From Bacillota bacterium (lineage in GTDB: Bacteria > Bacillota > Clostridia > Oscillospirales > Ruminococcaceae): a stretch of 64,000 bases of DNA. Position 1 is the stretch's first letter, and every line of letters begins with the position of its first letter. Shown here piece by piece: positions 1 to 9,114 of the stretch. The notes under the pieces are model-generated. The model did not search any database. It was given only the letters and a program-made list of their open reading frames with translations, and had not been told where the DNA came from. The stretch lies in assembly GCA_023421245.1 (NCBI GenBank), contig JAEZTV010000028.1:1-64000 (forward strand). The letters run 5' to 3'. The translations under genes and the position numbers were made by a program.

Positions 1-12
1 TTACACTCTTCA

Positions 13-97
13 TGAAAGATGTGGCCTCCTTGTCGGTGTTGTTAGGTGTTGTAACTCAACTTTAACCGATTTGGCCTCATCTTTCACTTCTTTTTTT
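13..97 (+). terminator. long imperfect hairpin followed by a T-tract
   Basis: A 14-base arm at 13-26 pairs with 73-86 with one mismatch. Inside it TCGGT (32-36) can pair with ACCGA (65-69), and GTTG with CAAC closes a small loop. A run of seven T follows at 91-97. This looks like the terminator or structured leader of something that starts left of the window. No gene is visible in 1-235 and no clear -35/-10 pair was found for the ACT gene. Confidence 0.35.
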
Positions 98-235
98 AAA
101 ATGTCCAATATCTATTGTAGCTCTACAGTGCAAAATGCAAAAAAATGTGATTGGCGGTTTCATTCTGTTCATAGTTATGCTATTATATAAGAATTGCATT
201 GTGTACGCAACATTTATTGTTTGGGAGGGGTTTAC

Positions 236-505
236 ATGCGCGCAGTCATTACGGTAATCGGTAAGGATATGGTTGGCATACTGGCACGAATCAGCGCGGT
301 TTGCGCAGAGCGCAACGTGAATGTTTCAGACGTAACGCAGTCGGTACTGCAGGATATGTTTGCAATGATTATGATGGTGGATATCTCTAAGATGACCATC
401 GGCTTTTCTGAGTTTTCGGACCTGTTAAGTGAGCAGGGTAAGGAGATGGGGCTAAGCGTACATTGCATGCACGAAGATATCTTTAACTCAATGCACCGCA
501 TATAG
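236..505 (+). CDS. ACT domain-containing protein (UPF0237 type)
   Basis: An 89-residue protein that is one ACT domain. The N-terminus MRAVITVIGKDMVGILARI and the following AERNVNVSDVTQ segment match the stand-alone ACT proteins that usually sit just ahead of a UPF0210 gene. ACT domains bind small ligands, often amino acids; the ligand here is unknown. The ATG at 236 has GGGAGGGG six bases upstream, whereas an in-frame ATG at 194 has no ribosome site. The gene lies 62 bases ahead of the UPF0210 gene and probably shares its transcript. The pairing is seen; the function is inferred. Confidence 0.93.
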   Translation: MRAVITVIGKDMVGILARISAVCAERNVNVSDVTQSVLQDMFAMIMMVDISKMTIGFSEFSDLLSEQGKEMGLSVHCMHEDIFNSMHRI

Positions 506-567
506 TGCGATAAATATGGGAAAAGGCAGTATGCCCGGCAGGGTGAGCTTGGAGGATAGACACACAG

Positions 568-1926
568 ATGATGAACGTGAGCGATATACTCGAAACCATA
601 AGCATGATACAGGATGAAAACCTTGATATCCGCACGATTACGATGGGCATCTCGCTGCTGGAGTGCTGCGACAGCGACATCGATCGTGCGTGTGAAAAGG
701 TATATGATAAGATTACAAAAAAGGCGCAGAATCTTGTAAAGACGGGCAATGACATTGAAAAGGAATATGGAATCCCCGTCATCAATAAGCGCATTTCGGT
801 TACCCCTATTTCCATGCTGCTTGCGAGCAGTAAAGGCGACCCTGTGAAGTATGCGCTGACACTGGAGCGCGCGGCCAAAGCGTGCGGCGTAAACCTCATC
901 GGCGGCTACTCCGCTCTGGTGCATAAAGGTTTTTCAGCGGGGGACCTTGAGCTGATACACTCGATTCCCGATGCGCTTAATGCTACCGGCCGCGTATGCT
1001 CGTCGGTTAACATCGGCTCGACTAAGAGCGGCATTAATATGGATGCCGTTAAGCTGATGGGCAGTATTGTAAAGCGCAGTGCCGAGCTGACCGCAGACCG
1101 TCAGTGCGTAGGCGCGACAAAGCTTGTGGTGTTCTGCAACGCGCCGGAGGATAACCCCTTCATGGCGGGTGCATTCCACGGTGTGGGTGAGCCGGACTGC
1201 GTCATCAACGTTGGTGTTTCCGGCCCCGGCGTTGTGCGCTGTGCGCTAAGCAAAGCGGGAGACGACCTTGACATCACCGGCGTTGCGGACATTGTAAAAA
1301 AGACAGCGTTTAAGATAACCCGCATGGGGCAGCTTGTGGCATACGAGGCTTCCAAACGCCTTGGCGTTCCGTTTGGTATTGTAGATCTCTCGCTTGCGCC
1401 TACCCCTGCGGTGGGCGATTCAGTTGCATATATCCTTGAGGAGATGGGGCTGGAGCAGTGCGGCTGCTGTGGTACAACGGCCGCTTTGGCGTTGCTTAAT
1501 GACGCGGTGAAAAAGGGCGGCGTAATGGCATCGTCTCATGTAGGCGGTCTTTCGGGCGCGTTTATCCCCGTTTCGGAGGATGCCGGAATGATCAACGCCG
1601 TTAAAAGCGGCGTACTTACACTGGAAAAACTCGAGGCAATGACCGCCGTTTGCTCGGTGGGCCTTGATATGATCGCCATCCCCGGCGACACCCCGGATGA
1701 AGTAATCAGCGCGATTATCGCGGATGAGGCGGCGATTGGCATGGTAAATTCCAAGACGACGGCAGTACGCATCATCCCCGCCATCGGCCTGAAAGAGGGC
1801 GATTTGCTGGAATGGGGCGGGTTGTTTGGCGCGGCACCGGTTATGCATGTAAACACCACCTCCCCCGCTGTGTTCATCAACCGCGGCGGCCGCATTCCGG
1901 CACCGCTGCAAAGCTTAAAGAACTAG
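568..1926 (+). CDS. UPF0210/PFL family protein (DUF711)
   Basis: A 452-residue protein of the usual family length. It is rich in Gly/Ala segments such as GCCGTTAALALLNDAVKKGG and ends in the conserved region around VNTTSPAVFINRGGRIPAP. The family is widespread in Firmicutes and archaea and has been structurally related to glycyl-radical-type (PFL-like) folds; no reaction is established. It starts at ATGATG with GGAGGA about 12 bases upstream, so the second ATG (571) is equally possible. The neighbouring ACT protein is its conserved partner and may act as a ligand-sensing subunit (inference). Confidence 0.93.
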   Translation: MMNVSDILETISMIQDENLDIRTITMGISLLECCDSDIDRACEKVYDKITKKAQNLVKTGNDIEKEYGIPVINKRISVTPISMLLASSKGDPVKYALTLERAAKACGVNLIGGYSALVHKGFSAGDLELIHSIPDALNATGRVCSSVNIGSTKSGINMDAVKLMGSIVKRSAELTADRQCVGATKLVVFCNAPEDNPFMAGAFHGVGEPDCVINVGVSGPGVVRCALSKAGDDLDITGVADIVKKTAFKITRMGQLVAYEASKRLGVPFGIVDLSLAPTPAVGDSVAYILEEMGLEQCGCCGTTAALALLNDAVKKGGVMASSHVGGLSGAFIPVSEDAGMINAVKSGVLTLEKLEAMTAVCSVGLDMIAIPGDTPDEVISAIIADEAAIGMVNSKTTAVRIIPAIGLKEGDLLEWGGLFGAAPVMHVNTTSPAVFINRGGRIPAPLQSLKN

Positions 1927-1960
1927 CAGGTTTTTTACACACATTCCGCGACGGCTGTGT

Positions 1961-1986
1961 ATAAAGGCGCTTACGTGCGCCTTTTA
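1961..1986 (+). terminator. intrinsic terminator after the UPF0210 gene
   Basis: AAAGGCGC (1963-1970) pairs with GCGCCTTT (1977-1984) around the six-base loop TTACGT. It lies 35 bases past the UPF0210 stop, and the 3' arm ends in T-rich sequence. Confidence 0.75.
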
Positions 1987-2016
1987 TAACATATTCATCA
2001 ATGGAGGAATGACCAC

Positions 2017-2622
2017 ATGAATCGTATCATTGGCAGTTACTCATCCATTACCGCGGCGATTATGGTGTTTTTGTTTGCAATCTCACTTATTACAGGTATT
2101 CTCCCCTTATCTTATATCGCAAGCTTTATCTTTTCGTGGACTTATCTGTTGATGACCTGTGCCTTTTACGTGCGCGCACCGAAGGAACGGCGCGTGGCAG
2201 CACTTGCGGGAACAGCGTTTGCCTGCGTATATGTGGCGCTGATTGGCCTTGTATATTTTACGCAGCTTACCGCTGTAATGCATCAGACTGAAAGTGTCGA
2301 TGTCGTGCTTTCGCTTACCTTTTCACCCGGGCGCTGGTTCTTTTTCATTGATTTGCTGGGCTATGCCTTTCTTTCTCTTTCCGTCTTTTTTGCCGCGCTT
2401 TCCCTTGCACCAAAAAGCAAAGCGGACCGCTGGCTTAAGGGTCTTATGCTCGTACACGGGATATATGCCCCAGCCTGCATTATTCTGCCGATGCTCAACG
2501 TATTCCGCACTGATGCCCCAGGCGGCGATATGGCCGGTGTGATTGCACTGCTTTTCTGGTGCGTTCATTTTGTACCCATCGCGGTGCTTAGCGCATTGCA
2601 TATGAGTAAATCAAACTGCTAA
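2017..2622 (+). CDS. polytopic membrane protein of unknown function
   Basis: A 201-residue protein with about six hydrophobic segments, the first at residues 13-45 (ITAAIMVFLFAISLITGILP). Short basic loops such as APKERR and APKSKADR suggest cytoplasmic turns. I do not recognise a named family or any catalytic motif. The start has GGAGGAATGACCAC just ahead of the ATG. It stands alone between two terminators, so it is probably a single-gene transcript. A small integral membrane protein is certain; the role is unknown. Confidence 0.85.
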   Translation: MNRIIGSYSSITAAIMVFLFAISLITGILPLSYIASFIFSWTYLLMTCAFYVRAPKERRVAALAGTAFACVYVALIGLVYFTQLTAVMHQTESVDVVLSLTFSPGRWFFFIDLLGYAFLSLSVFFAALSLAPKSKADRWLKGLMLVHGIYAPACIILPMLNVFRTDAPGGDMAGVIALLFWCVHFVPIAVLSALHMSKSNC

Positions 2623-2640
2623 CGTCTTAATACTCTTCAT

Positions 2641-2687
2641 AAATGCAACCGCCCCGGGACCTAACCAGTCCCGGGGCGGTTGCATTT
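2641..2687. terminator. strong bidirectional terminator
   Basis: A perfect 20-base inverted repeat: 2641-2660 pairs with 2668-2687 around a seven-base loop. The core is GC-rich and the ends are A-rich on the left and T-rich on the right, so it can work in both directions between the membrane-protein gene and the convergent nifU gene. About 110 bases between it and nifU hold nothing I recognise. Confidence 0.88.
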
Positions 2688-2797
2688 ATACTTAACAAAC
2701 TTCAAAATTGGTCCATTTTAAAGCGCACGGAGTTCCATGCGGCGCCCGTATTGCAGGCGGGGCTGATTGACTATATCGGTATATTTCGTGGTTTCTT

Positions 2798-3247
2798 CTA
2801 GTGGCAGGCACAGCTGTCATCACCGTGGTGACAGGCATCACAATCGGCGATGTTGCCAACGATGGGGGTAGGGTCAACACCCTGACGGATATAGTAATCG
2901 CCAATTGCCGCCTTGATTGCCTGTTCCGCAAGCACTGAGCAGTGCACCTTGACCGGCGGCAAGCCGTCGAGCGCTTCCAAAACCGCACGGTTTGTCAGCT
3001 GCAGCGCATTTTCCAGCGTACCGCCTTTAATCATCTCGGTTGCCATCGAGCTTGTGGCGATTGCGGCACCGCAGCCAAAGGTTTTAAACTTTACATCCTT
3101 GATGATGCCGCCCTCAATTTTTAGGTACATCTTCATAATATCTCCGCACTTTGCATTGCCTACCTCGCCTACGCCGTTTGCGTCTGCAAGTTCACCTACA
3201 TTGCGCGGGTTAGAGAAATGGTCCATTACTCTGTCGCTGTATAACAT
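2798..3247 (-). CDS. nifU: NifU/IscU-type iron-sulfur cluster scaffold
   Basis: A 149-residue U-type scaffold on which Fe-S clusters are built before transfer to apoproteins. The N-terminus MLYSDRVMDHFSNPRNVGEL is diagnostic. The three ligand cysteines are in NAKCGD (about residue 34), TFGCGAA (about 59) and VHCS (about 103). The last 20 residues form a His/Cys-rich tail containing DCDACHHGDDSCACH, which is common in clostridial NifU and may hold extra metal (inference). It lies 55 bases downstream of nifS on the same strand, so the desulfurase and scaffold are co-transcribed. Confidence 0.96.
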   Translation of the reverse strand: MLYSDRVMDHFSNPRNVGELADANGVGEVGNAKCGDIMKMYLKIEGGIIKDVKFKTFGCGAAIATSSMATEMIKGGTLENALQLTNRAVLEALDGLPPVKVHCSVLAEQAIKAAIGDYYIRQGVDPTPIVGNIADCDACHHGDDSCACH

Positions 3248-3302
3248 ATTATCTTATCCTCCATCTCACCGCGGTGCGGTGATACAAATCAATCAGTAAA
3301 TC

Positions 3303-4502
3303 TTACTTTGTCCGTTCATTCTGCATGCGCTCCCACAACGGTGACATCGCACGCAGGCGCTCGACAATCGGCGGAACAGTTTTAGCAATATAGTCAATAT
3401 CACCGTCGGTAGTCAGGTCGCTGATCGAAATTCTCAATGAGCCGTGTGCGACCTCGTGCTTGAGGCCGATCGCAAGCAAAACATGACTGGGATCAAGCGA
3501 GCCGGAGGTGCAGGCCGAACCGGATGACGCCGCAATGCCATTCATATCCAGCATCAGCAAAAGCGATTCACCCTCGATACCCTCTACCGAAATATTAGCG
3601 TTTCCGCATAGCCTTCTATCACGGTCGCCGTTAAGGCGGGTGCGGTCAATTTTAAGCAGCTCGTCGATGAGACGGTTGCGCATTGCGGTTATTTTTTCAA
3701 CCTTGCCGCCGATGTCTGCGGTTGCAAGCTCCACTGCCTTGGCAAGGCCCATAACACCAGCGAGGTTTTCGGTACCCGCACGCTTGCCGCGTTCCTGCTG
3801 ACCGCCATCAATGAGATTCGGCAGCACAATGCCTTTGCGGCAATACAGCGCGCCCACGCCTTTGGGGCCGTGTATTTTATGAGCGGACATCGACATAAGA
3901 TCGATATTCTGCTCGTTGACGTCTATCATTACATTGCCCACCGCCTGCACCGCGTCGGTATGAAACAGCACGCGTGCTTCGCGGCAGATTGCGCCAATCT
4001 CAGCAATAGGCTGGATGGTGCCGATTTCGTTGTTTGCGTACATAATCGAGATAAGCGCGGTATCGGGGCGGATTGCCGCCTTTACCGCATTGGGATCGAT
4101 AATGCCTTTATCCCCCACCGGCAGATAAGTAACGGTAAAGCCTTCCTTCTCAAGCGTCTGCATCGTATGCAGTACCGCATGATGCTCAAACGCAGAGGTA
4201 ATCAGATGTTTTTTGCCGCGTTTTGCCTGCGTATGCGCTACACCCTTAATGGCCCAGTTATCCGCCTCGGAGCCGCCCGAGGTAAACAGAATTTCTTGCG
4301 GTTGCGCGCCAAACGCAGCTGCAACCGCAAATCGCGCCTTTTCAAGCGCAACCTTCGCCTGCCTGCCCAGCGCATAGATGCTGGAGGCGTTGCCATACTG
4401 CTCTTTGAAAAAGGGCAGCATTGCTTCAAAAACCTCGTCTGACAGCTTTGTGGTAGCGGCGTTATCCGCGTAAACAAGGGTCTTGATGTTTGTGTCGTTC
4501 AT
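3303..4502 (-). CDS. nifS: cysteine desulfurase NifS/IscS family
   Basis: A 399-residue PLP enzyme that takes sulfur from cysteine and passes it to the NifU scaffold. VYADNAATTKLSDEV marks the N-terminus. The PLP lysine is in SAHKIHGPKG and the mobile catalytic cysteine is in SSGSACTSGS, typical of NifS-like class I enzymes. I chose the ATG at 4502, which has GGTGGGAA ahead of it; a longer frame up to 4592 adds 30 residues unlike the family. nifU follows directly. No Rrf2/IscR regulator gene is adjacent. Confidence 0.96.
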   Translation of the reverse strand: MNDTNIKTLVYADNAATTKLSDEVFEAMLPFFKEQYGNASSIYALGRQAKVALEKARFAVAAAFGAQPQEILFTSGGSEADNWAIKGVAHTQAKRGKKHLITSAFEHHAVLHTMQTLEKEGFTVTYLPVGDKGIIDPNAVKAAIRPDTALISIMYANNEIGTIQPIAEIGAICREARVLFHTDAVQAVGNVMIDVNEQNIDLMSMSAHKIHGPKGVGALYCRKGIVLPNLIDGGQQERGKRAGTENLAGVMGLAKAVELATADIGGKVEKITAMRNRLIDELLKIDRTRLNGDRDRRLCGNANISVEGIEGESLLLMLDMNGIAASSGSACTSGSLDPSHVLLAIGLKHEVAHGSLRISISDLTTDGDIDYIAKTVPPIVERLRAMSPLWERMQNERTK

Positions 4503-4924
4503 AGTTCCCACCCATGCCTTTCCGGACACTCTGAAAGCAGTGTCCGCATCAAATCTAAATATCATGTCGCAACCCGGGTAGGAGTGCGGCAAAATTATCG
4601 CTTATACTATTTCCACTTTAAAAGATAGACAAGGCAAGTCGTTATGCGGCGAAAACCACAGACGTCTAGCTGTACTTGCGATTAAAAACAATGTCTATGT
4701 TTTGAATGCAGATTAGTAACATATTTAATATATACCATTATAGTATAAAATTCAAGGGGTATGATAAAAAAATCTCAATCGACCTTATTTTGACATACAG
4801 CGGTGTGTTATAGTTTATGGCGCAGCCTTTGCAGCAGGAATGACCCAGTCACTGATTAGTCTGTCCGTTTTGTGCGCAAAATTTTTACGCTTACCGTAAC
4901 TCAATATGCAGGGGGAATTTGCCG
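4503..4924. other. 422-base intergenic region between nifS and rnhA
   Basis: This region holds no coding sequence that I can support. Near its middle is an AT-rich palindrome with a TATAAT on the minus strand, listed separately. The remainder shows no hairpin terminator and no recognisable RNA gene. It must contain the nifS promoter, since rnhA is also on the minus strand and lies upstream of nifS. Confidence 0.6.
4731..4747 (-). promoter_or_regulatory. candidate nifS promoter -10 inside a palindrome
   Basis: TATAC-N7-GTATA forms a 17-base palindrome. On the minus strand it contains TATAAT (4737-4742), about 235 bases ahead of the nifS start. No good -35 hexamer lies 16-18 bases upstream, so an activator or a repressor such as an Rrf2-family protein may act here. 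That is inference from the symmetry and the downstream genes. Confidence 0.35.
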
Positions 4925-5380
4925 CTAAGCGTTTTTGAATCGTTCGGACTGCTTGACCGCAAGGCGGTCACACCGCTCGTTTTCAGGATGTCCTGCGTGA
5001 CCTTTAACCCACACAATCGCTACCTCGTGCCGGGCAACCAGATTAAGCAGCCGCTCCCATAAATCAGGGTTGAGCGCAGGCTCGTTGCCGCTGCGCTTCC
5101 AACCGCGCTGTCTCCATTTTTCTGCCCAACCCTTGGTAATGGCATCCGCAACGTATTTGGAATCGGTATATAACGTAACGGCACAACGCTCTTTGAGCGC
5201 CGTAAGCCCTTCAATTACCGCCATCAGCTCCATACGGTTGTTTGTGGTGTTCGCTTCGCCGCCGGAAATCTCCTTCTCACGTCCTTCGTAACGCAGAATG
5301 GCACCGTAGCCGCCCGGGCCCGGATTACCGCTGCACGCACCATCGGTAAATATCTCAACCTGTTTCAAGTCCCGCTTCAA
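4925..5380 (-). CDS. rnhA: ribonuclease HI
   Basis: A 151-residue RNase H type 1, which cuts the RNA strand of RNA-DNA hybrids. The four acidic active-site positions are visible: Asp in FTDGACSGNPGPGGYG, Glu in NNRMELMAVIEGL, Asp in LYTDSKYV and the last Asp in HPENERCDRLA. The His of KGHAGHP belongs to the flexible catalytic loop. The length equals that of the E. coli enzyme, with no N-terminal hybrid-binding domain. It stands alone on the minus strand, and its start codon faces the ZIP gene across about 200 bases. Confidence 0.96.
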   Translation of the reverse strand: MKRDLKQVEIFTDGACSGNPGPGGYGAILRYEGREKEISGGEANTTNNRMELMAVIEGLTALKERCAVTLYTDSKYVADAITKGWAEKWRQRGWKRSGNEPALNPDLWERLLNLVARHEVAIVWVKGHAGHPENERCDRLAVKQSERFKNA

Positions 5381-5519
5381 CGCGATGCTCCTTTCCGTTG
5401 TGTTGATGATAAGGGTAAATAATGTCCGCTGAACAAATCAAAAATCGGTTTGTCCGGCAGACATTAATTATATTACTTTTTCGCACCGCTTACAAGTATA
5501 CCTGTATCAAAACCGTCTT

Positions 5520-5548
5520 TTGACAACTATTTGGGCCGAGTTTTGAAT
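5520..5548 (+). promoter_or_regulatory. candidate promoter for the ZIP transporter gene
   Basis: TTGACA at 5520-5525 and TTGAAT at 5543-5548 are separated by 17 bases, 40 bases ahead of the ZIP start. The -35 is perfect and the -10 is weak (four of six). Confidence 0.45.
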
Positions 5549-5587
5549 ATATTGGTGGATAAGATACTTGCGACGGGAGGATCCGCG

Positions 5588-6370
5588 ATGCAGCTTAACA
5601 ACGATCTCTTTGCCCTGCTGCTTGCACTGTGCGCAGGACTTTGTACCGGCATTGGCGGTCTGACTGTGGTGATCGCCAGACAAAACGTCCGCAGGCTGCT
5701 TCCCTTTTCTCTTGGATTTGCGGCTGGCGTGATGGTTATGGTATCGCTTGCCGATATTCTGCCCGAATCGGCGGCATTCATCGGCCGCAGCATACGACAC
5801 CCATTCGCAGGTGTTAGCGCTTTGCTTGCGATGATTTTTGGCATGGTGCTCGCGGCGCTTGCCTCGAATTCCTTGCCGCAGGAGGCAGCATGGTTAAGCC
5901 CTTCTGCAAAGGCACCTCCGGGGATTGCACGGGTAGGGCTGGTAACCATGGCGGCTGTGGTGGCGCATAATGTTCCGGAGGGAATTGCCACCTATATGGC
6001 GGGCTGCGGAGAACGCTCACTCGGCGTTTCGGTTGCGGCGGCGATTGCTTTGCACAATATTCCCGAGGGAATCTCGGTTGCGATTCCCGTTTACTATGCA
6101 ACAGGCAGCAAGCGCAAAGGCTTGGTGTGCGCGCTTGTTTCTGGGCTGGGAGAACCGCTGGGAGCATTGCTTGCATTGATTCTGCTGCGCCCATTTTTAA
6201 CCGGCCTTTCGCTTGGCGCAATTCTGGGGATTGTTTCAGGCATTATGGTGTTTGTTTCGTTCGATGAGCTGATTCCCGCAGCGCTGCGATATGGCAAGCG
6301 CACAACGGTTGCGGGTATTCTTTTGGGGCTTGTGGTAATGGGTGCGTACCTTACATTGTTTACACAATAA
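5588..6370 (+). CDS. ZIP family divalent metal (zinc) transporter
   Basis: A 260-residue ZIP-family permease with about eight membrane segments, expected to import Zn2+ or related ions. The two family motifs HNVPEGIATY and HNIPEGISVAIP, in transmembrane helices 4 and 5, carry the metal-binding His and Glu residues. The sequence is closest in style to GufA/ZupT-like bacterial ZIPs (inference). The ATG at 5588 has GGGAGGA eight bases upstream. A second zinc importer (znuACB) lies at 18.6-21.2 kb. Confidence 0.94.
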   Translation: MQLNNDLFALLLALCAGLCTGIGGLTVVIARQNVRRLLPFSLGFAAGVMVMVSLADILPESAAFIGRSIRHPFAGVSALLAMIFGMVLAALASNSLPQEAAWLSPSAKAPPGIARVGLVTMAAVVAHNVPEGIATYMAGCGERSLGVSVAAAIALHNIPEGISVAIPVYYATGSKRKGLVCALVSGLGEPLGALLALILLRPFLTGLSLGAILGIVSGIMVFVSFDELIPAALRYGKRTTVAGILLGLVVMGAYLTLFTQ

Positions 6371-6374
6371 ACTG

Positions 6375-6421
6375 CGCAACAAAACGCCCGCTACAGTATG
6401 TGCGGCGGATGTTTTGTTGCG
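6375..6421. terminator. hairpin between convergent ZIP and dnaC genes
   Basis: GCAACAAAAC (6376-6385) pairs with GTTTTGTTGC (6411-6420), with a further GC-rich inner stem. It lies just past the ZIP stop and 26 bases from the dnaC-like stop on the other strand. There is no clear T-run, so termination efficiency is uncertain. Confidence 0.6.
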
Positions 6422-6446
6422 ATGGGTTTATATGCGGGCATGCGGT

Positions 6447-7433
6447 TTAACGCATCTTCTTCAAAGAGCGGATATCGCTGCCCAAAAAACGCAGAAAGCT
6501 GTAGCTACCGTGCAGGCGGGATAACACCTTTTCGGAGTATACGTTCTTAATATCTGCTATCGTCAGATTGGTGCTAATGATGGTTGGTCTGTTGGTTAGT
6601 AGGCGGGTATTGATGATGTTGTAAGCAGCCGATACGGTAAATGAGGTTACAAACTCTGCGCCAAGATCATCGATAATAAGAAGATCGCAGCCAAGCATCG
6701 AGTCCAGCGCATCCTGCTGTGCACCAGCACGCGAAAAGTGCGCCTGCTCCACCGCACGAAACAGGTTTTGCGCCGAGCCATAAACCACACCGTACCCTTT
6801 ATGTATCACTCTGGCGGCAACGGCAAGTGAAAGATGAGTTTTGCCAAGCCCTGTAGCGCCCATCATAAGGATGCTGGGTGATGCCGGCGCGAAAGTGTCG
6901 GCGTATTTTTGACAGTAGGCAAGAATCTCCGCCATCTTCACCTGCGGCACAACCCCGCTTACCGGATCGGGTACCGAGGGATAATAGTTCAGAGAAAACT
7001 CCTCAAAGGTTGATGGGGTAAGTGGCGATTGCTCATTGAGCCTGCGAAACGCCTCGTGTTTCAGCTCGTTTTTCAGACACTCGCACATCAGCCCATCGGT
7101 GTAGCCACTGTCGTCACAACGCTTACAGTTGTAAGGGATGGCAAGGTAGTCCTCCGGAATATCACACGCATGAAGGATTTCGGCGCGCCGCGCTTCGAGT
7201 CGGTCGGTCTTTTCCTTGAGCGTTGTAAGAAGCTGCTCTGTATCCACATCAGCTACAAGAAGGGTTTTTGACACCTCTGCACCCGAGCGGATAAGCTCCC
7301 GTTCAATCGCTTCAAGCTCTGGGATGTCCGTATACAGTTGGTTGCGGCGCTGCTGCGATATGTAACGCGCTGCCTGCCTGCGCTCGGTCAGCACCGATTT
7401 TGCCGCGGCAAAAATTTCATTGGAGTACCCCAT
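6447..7433 (-). CDS. dnaC: DnaC/DnaI-type helicase loader ATPase
   Basis: A 328-residue AAA+ protein expected to load the replicative helicase at oriC or at restart sites. Walker A is MGATGLGKTHLS and Walker B is LLIIDDLGAE. An upstream zinc-binding motif, CKRCDDSGYTDGLMCECLK (about residues 104-122), matches the N-terminal zinc domain of DnaI-like loaders. Sensor-1 is in IISTNL and the arginine finger probably in SRLHGS. It follows the dnaD-like gene by 33 bases on the minus strand, a standard clostridial pair. Confidence 0.94.
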   Translation of the reverse strand: MGYSNEIFAAAKSVLTERRQAARYISQQRRNQLYTDIPELEAIERELIRSGAEVSKTLLVADVDTEQLLTTLKEKTDRLEARRAEILHACDIPEDYLAIPYNCKRCDDSGYTDGLMCECLKNELKHEAFRRLNEQSPLTPSTFEEFSLNYYPSVPDPVSGVVPQVKMAEILAYCQKYADTFAPASPSILMMGATGLGKTHLSLAVAARVIHKGYGVVYGSAQNLFRAVEQAHFSRAGAQQDALDSMLGCDLLIIDDLGAEFVTSFTVSAAYNIINTRLLTNRPTIISTNLTIADIKNVYSEKVLSRLHGSYSFLRFLGSDIRSLKKMR

Positions 7434-7466
7434 GCGGTTCCCGCCCTTTCATATATCCTTGAACTA

Positions 7467-8504
7467 TTACAGCTTGGGGGTATCGTAAATCCCCTCGTTT
7501 TCAATCGATTGCATGTCAAGCGACGTAGTGCGTGCAGCACGTTTTGGCTTTTCCGCGCTTTCCGCCGCTGCGGCTTCTATCGTCTTAATTCCCTTGCTGT
7601 GCCAATTTGCTAAAATCTTATCAAGATATGCAAAGCTAAGCTTTCCAGTATTATCGACCGTCTTATCAAAGGCCAGGCGGATGAGGGCTATGTCAAAGCC
7701 ATAGTCATCAAACCAACGCGCAACGGCCTCTTTCTCCTTGGTGGAGAGCTTGCGTCCGGTAATACCAAACGCCCCCTGCACGAGCGCCTCACGCGAATGC
7801 CGCTCTGCCTGGCGTTTAATGTAATCGTCTGCCTGCTCGTGTGTCTTGATTCCGATATCCAGCCACATGGTGCACTGCCGCTCAATACTGCGCATGCTGG
7901 TTTCGCCGCGTGAGGCACAGTATTCTACCGCCATGAGAATAACATCGGGCGGAAGGCCCGCCCAATCATGGATAGAAACAATAGCGACAACATCGCTGCC
8001 CTGCAGTTCCCGCCCGAGCAGCTGCCTGCACTGGTCGATGATAAAGCGAAGATCCTCGTTCTTTTCCATGCGCGAAAACGCCTCTTTTTGCGTAAAGCGA
8101 TAGCTGGTGGTAATCCTTGTAATGTTGCCCTCACGCACAACCGGAACATCTGCTTGAGGTGGTTTCGTACCATCTGCGGGCTTGCTGTGTGGTTTTCCTT
8201 CTTTTACATCATCCTGCCCTGCGGCCTGCGTCTTATTATCTGCCGTACCGACCGGATTGGACTGGGAGATCTGTGCTAGCACACCGACCTCCTGCCAATA
8301 GTTGATGGCATCCTTCACATCCGCCGCGGAATATCCAAGGTGCTGTGCGATCTTGTCTAAATTAATTTTCTCGCCACTATGGCGCAGCAAGAACAGCAGC
8401 ACCTTAAGCTGCGCTGCTCCCGCAAGCTTGATGTGCTGATCCACAACGCAGTTCGGCACTGCGAAAACGCCTTGTAAAATGCCGTAATTCACTGTAAGTT
8501 CCAT
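7467..8504 (-). CDS. dnaD: DnaD domain replication initiation protein
   Basis: A 345-residue protein with an N-terminal winged-helix region (residues 1-75, including KIAQHLGYSAADVKDAINYW). A polar linker, then DnaD/DnaB_2-like C-terminal domains, follow. The last domain ends with the YxxxILxxW signature, seen as YLDKILANWHSKGI. DnaD proteins remodel DNA and recruit the helicase loader. The start at 8504 has GGAGGCGG six bases upstream; an in-frame ATG 33 bases earlier has none. It is co-oriented with and just upstream of dnaC. Confidence 0.92.
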   Translation of the reverse strand: MELTVNYGILQGVFAVPNCVVDQHIKLAGAAQLKVLLFLLRHSGEKINLDKIAQHLGYSAADVKDAINYWQEVGVLAQISQSNPVGTADNKTQAAGQDDVKEGKPHSKPADGTKPPQADVPVVREGNITRITTSYRFTQKEAFSRMEKNEDLRFIIDQCRQLLGRELQGSDVVAIVSIHDWAGLPPDVILMAVEYCASRGETSMRSIERQCTMWLDIGIKTHEQADDYIKRQAERHSREALVQGAFGITGRKLSTKEKEAVARWFDDYGFDIALIRLAFDKTVDNTGKLSFAYLDKILANWHSKGIKTIEAAAAESAEKPKRAARTTSLDMQSIENEGIYDTPKL

Positions 8505-9114
8505 AGCCGCCTCCGCAAAATGCACCAACATGAACAAAGCTGTATGTTGTTTTAACTTCCGCCGTTGCAGGGCAAGGTCAGAAATTTTTCATTTATTATA
8601 CCATGAACAGGCTGCAAAACGACTACTGTCGTTTTACTTAGGACATAGTCCTTGCAAATGCTGATTTCATCAGCATTTGCAGTTTATGGTGTAACATGGC
8701 CACATTCGTATTTAGCTATGCAAAATACTCATACTCTGCTTTGCCGAGTTCATTCAAAGCAAAACTTTGAATGTAGTTGTGGACATATTATAGCATACAA
8801 TGCCGCGAGAATAAAACTATATGCCGTAAAATTCATCCGGCAGACCTATCATCGTCTGCTGTACCGTATTTTATATTACAAACTACCGAAGAGCCGGGTT
8901 TGTGTCGGCATTTTCAATAAATAATCACCAAATCTCCACAGAGAAGCCCACGCAACTTGGTGTTTTGCCATCTATAATTTTATCATTAAATATGGTATTA
9001 TAAATAATGCCTGTTGAACAAACCGTTTTTCGGTTAGTATGCACTGCAGCCAGATAATCCGGCAGCGTCTTTTCAAACGCATTGCCTGATGATACGCCGG
9101 AAAGGAGAACCGCA
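8505..9114. other. 610-base intergenic region with three short hairpins
   Basis: No convincing gene lies here. Three perfect stem-loops occur in a row: GCAAATGCTGA (654-664 of 8 kb) with 8670-8680, CATTCAAAG (8751-8759) with 8765-8773, and GCAGAC with GTCTGC near 8840-8860. None has a strong T-tail. A plus-strand open frame at 8652-8924 starts on the first hairpin, has no ribosome site and resembles no family. The region must carry the dnaD promoter (minus) and the PHP-gene promoter (plus). A small RNA is possible. Confidence 0.45.

Noticed and set aside
232..924. Long minus-strand frames opposite the ACT and UPF0210 genes
   Set aside because: They are shadows of strong plus-strand genes with proper ribosome sites and family matches.
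8652..8924. A 90-codon plus-strand frame in the dnaD-PHP gap
   Set aside because: It starts inside a hairpin, has no ribosome site, and its composition is unlike neighbouring proteins.
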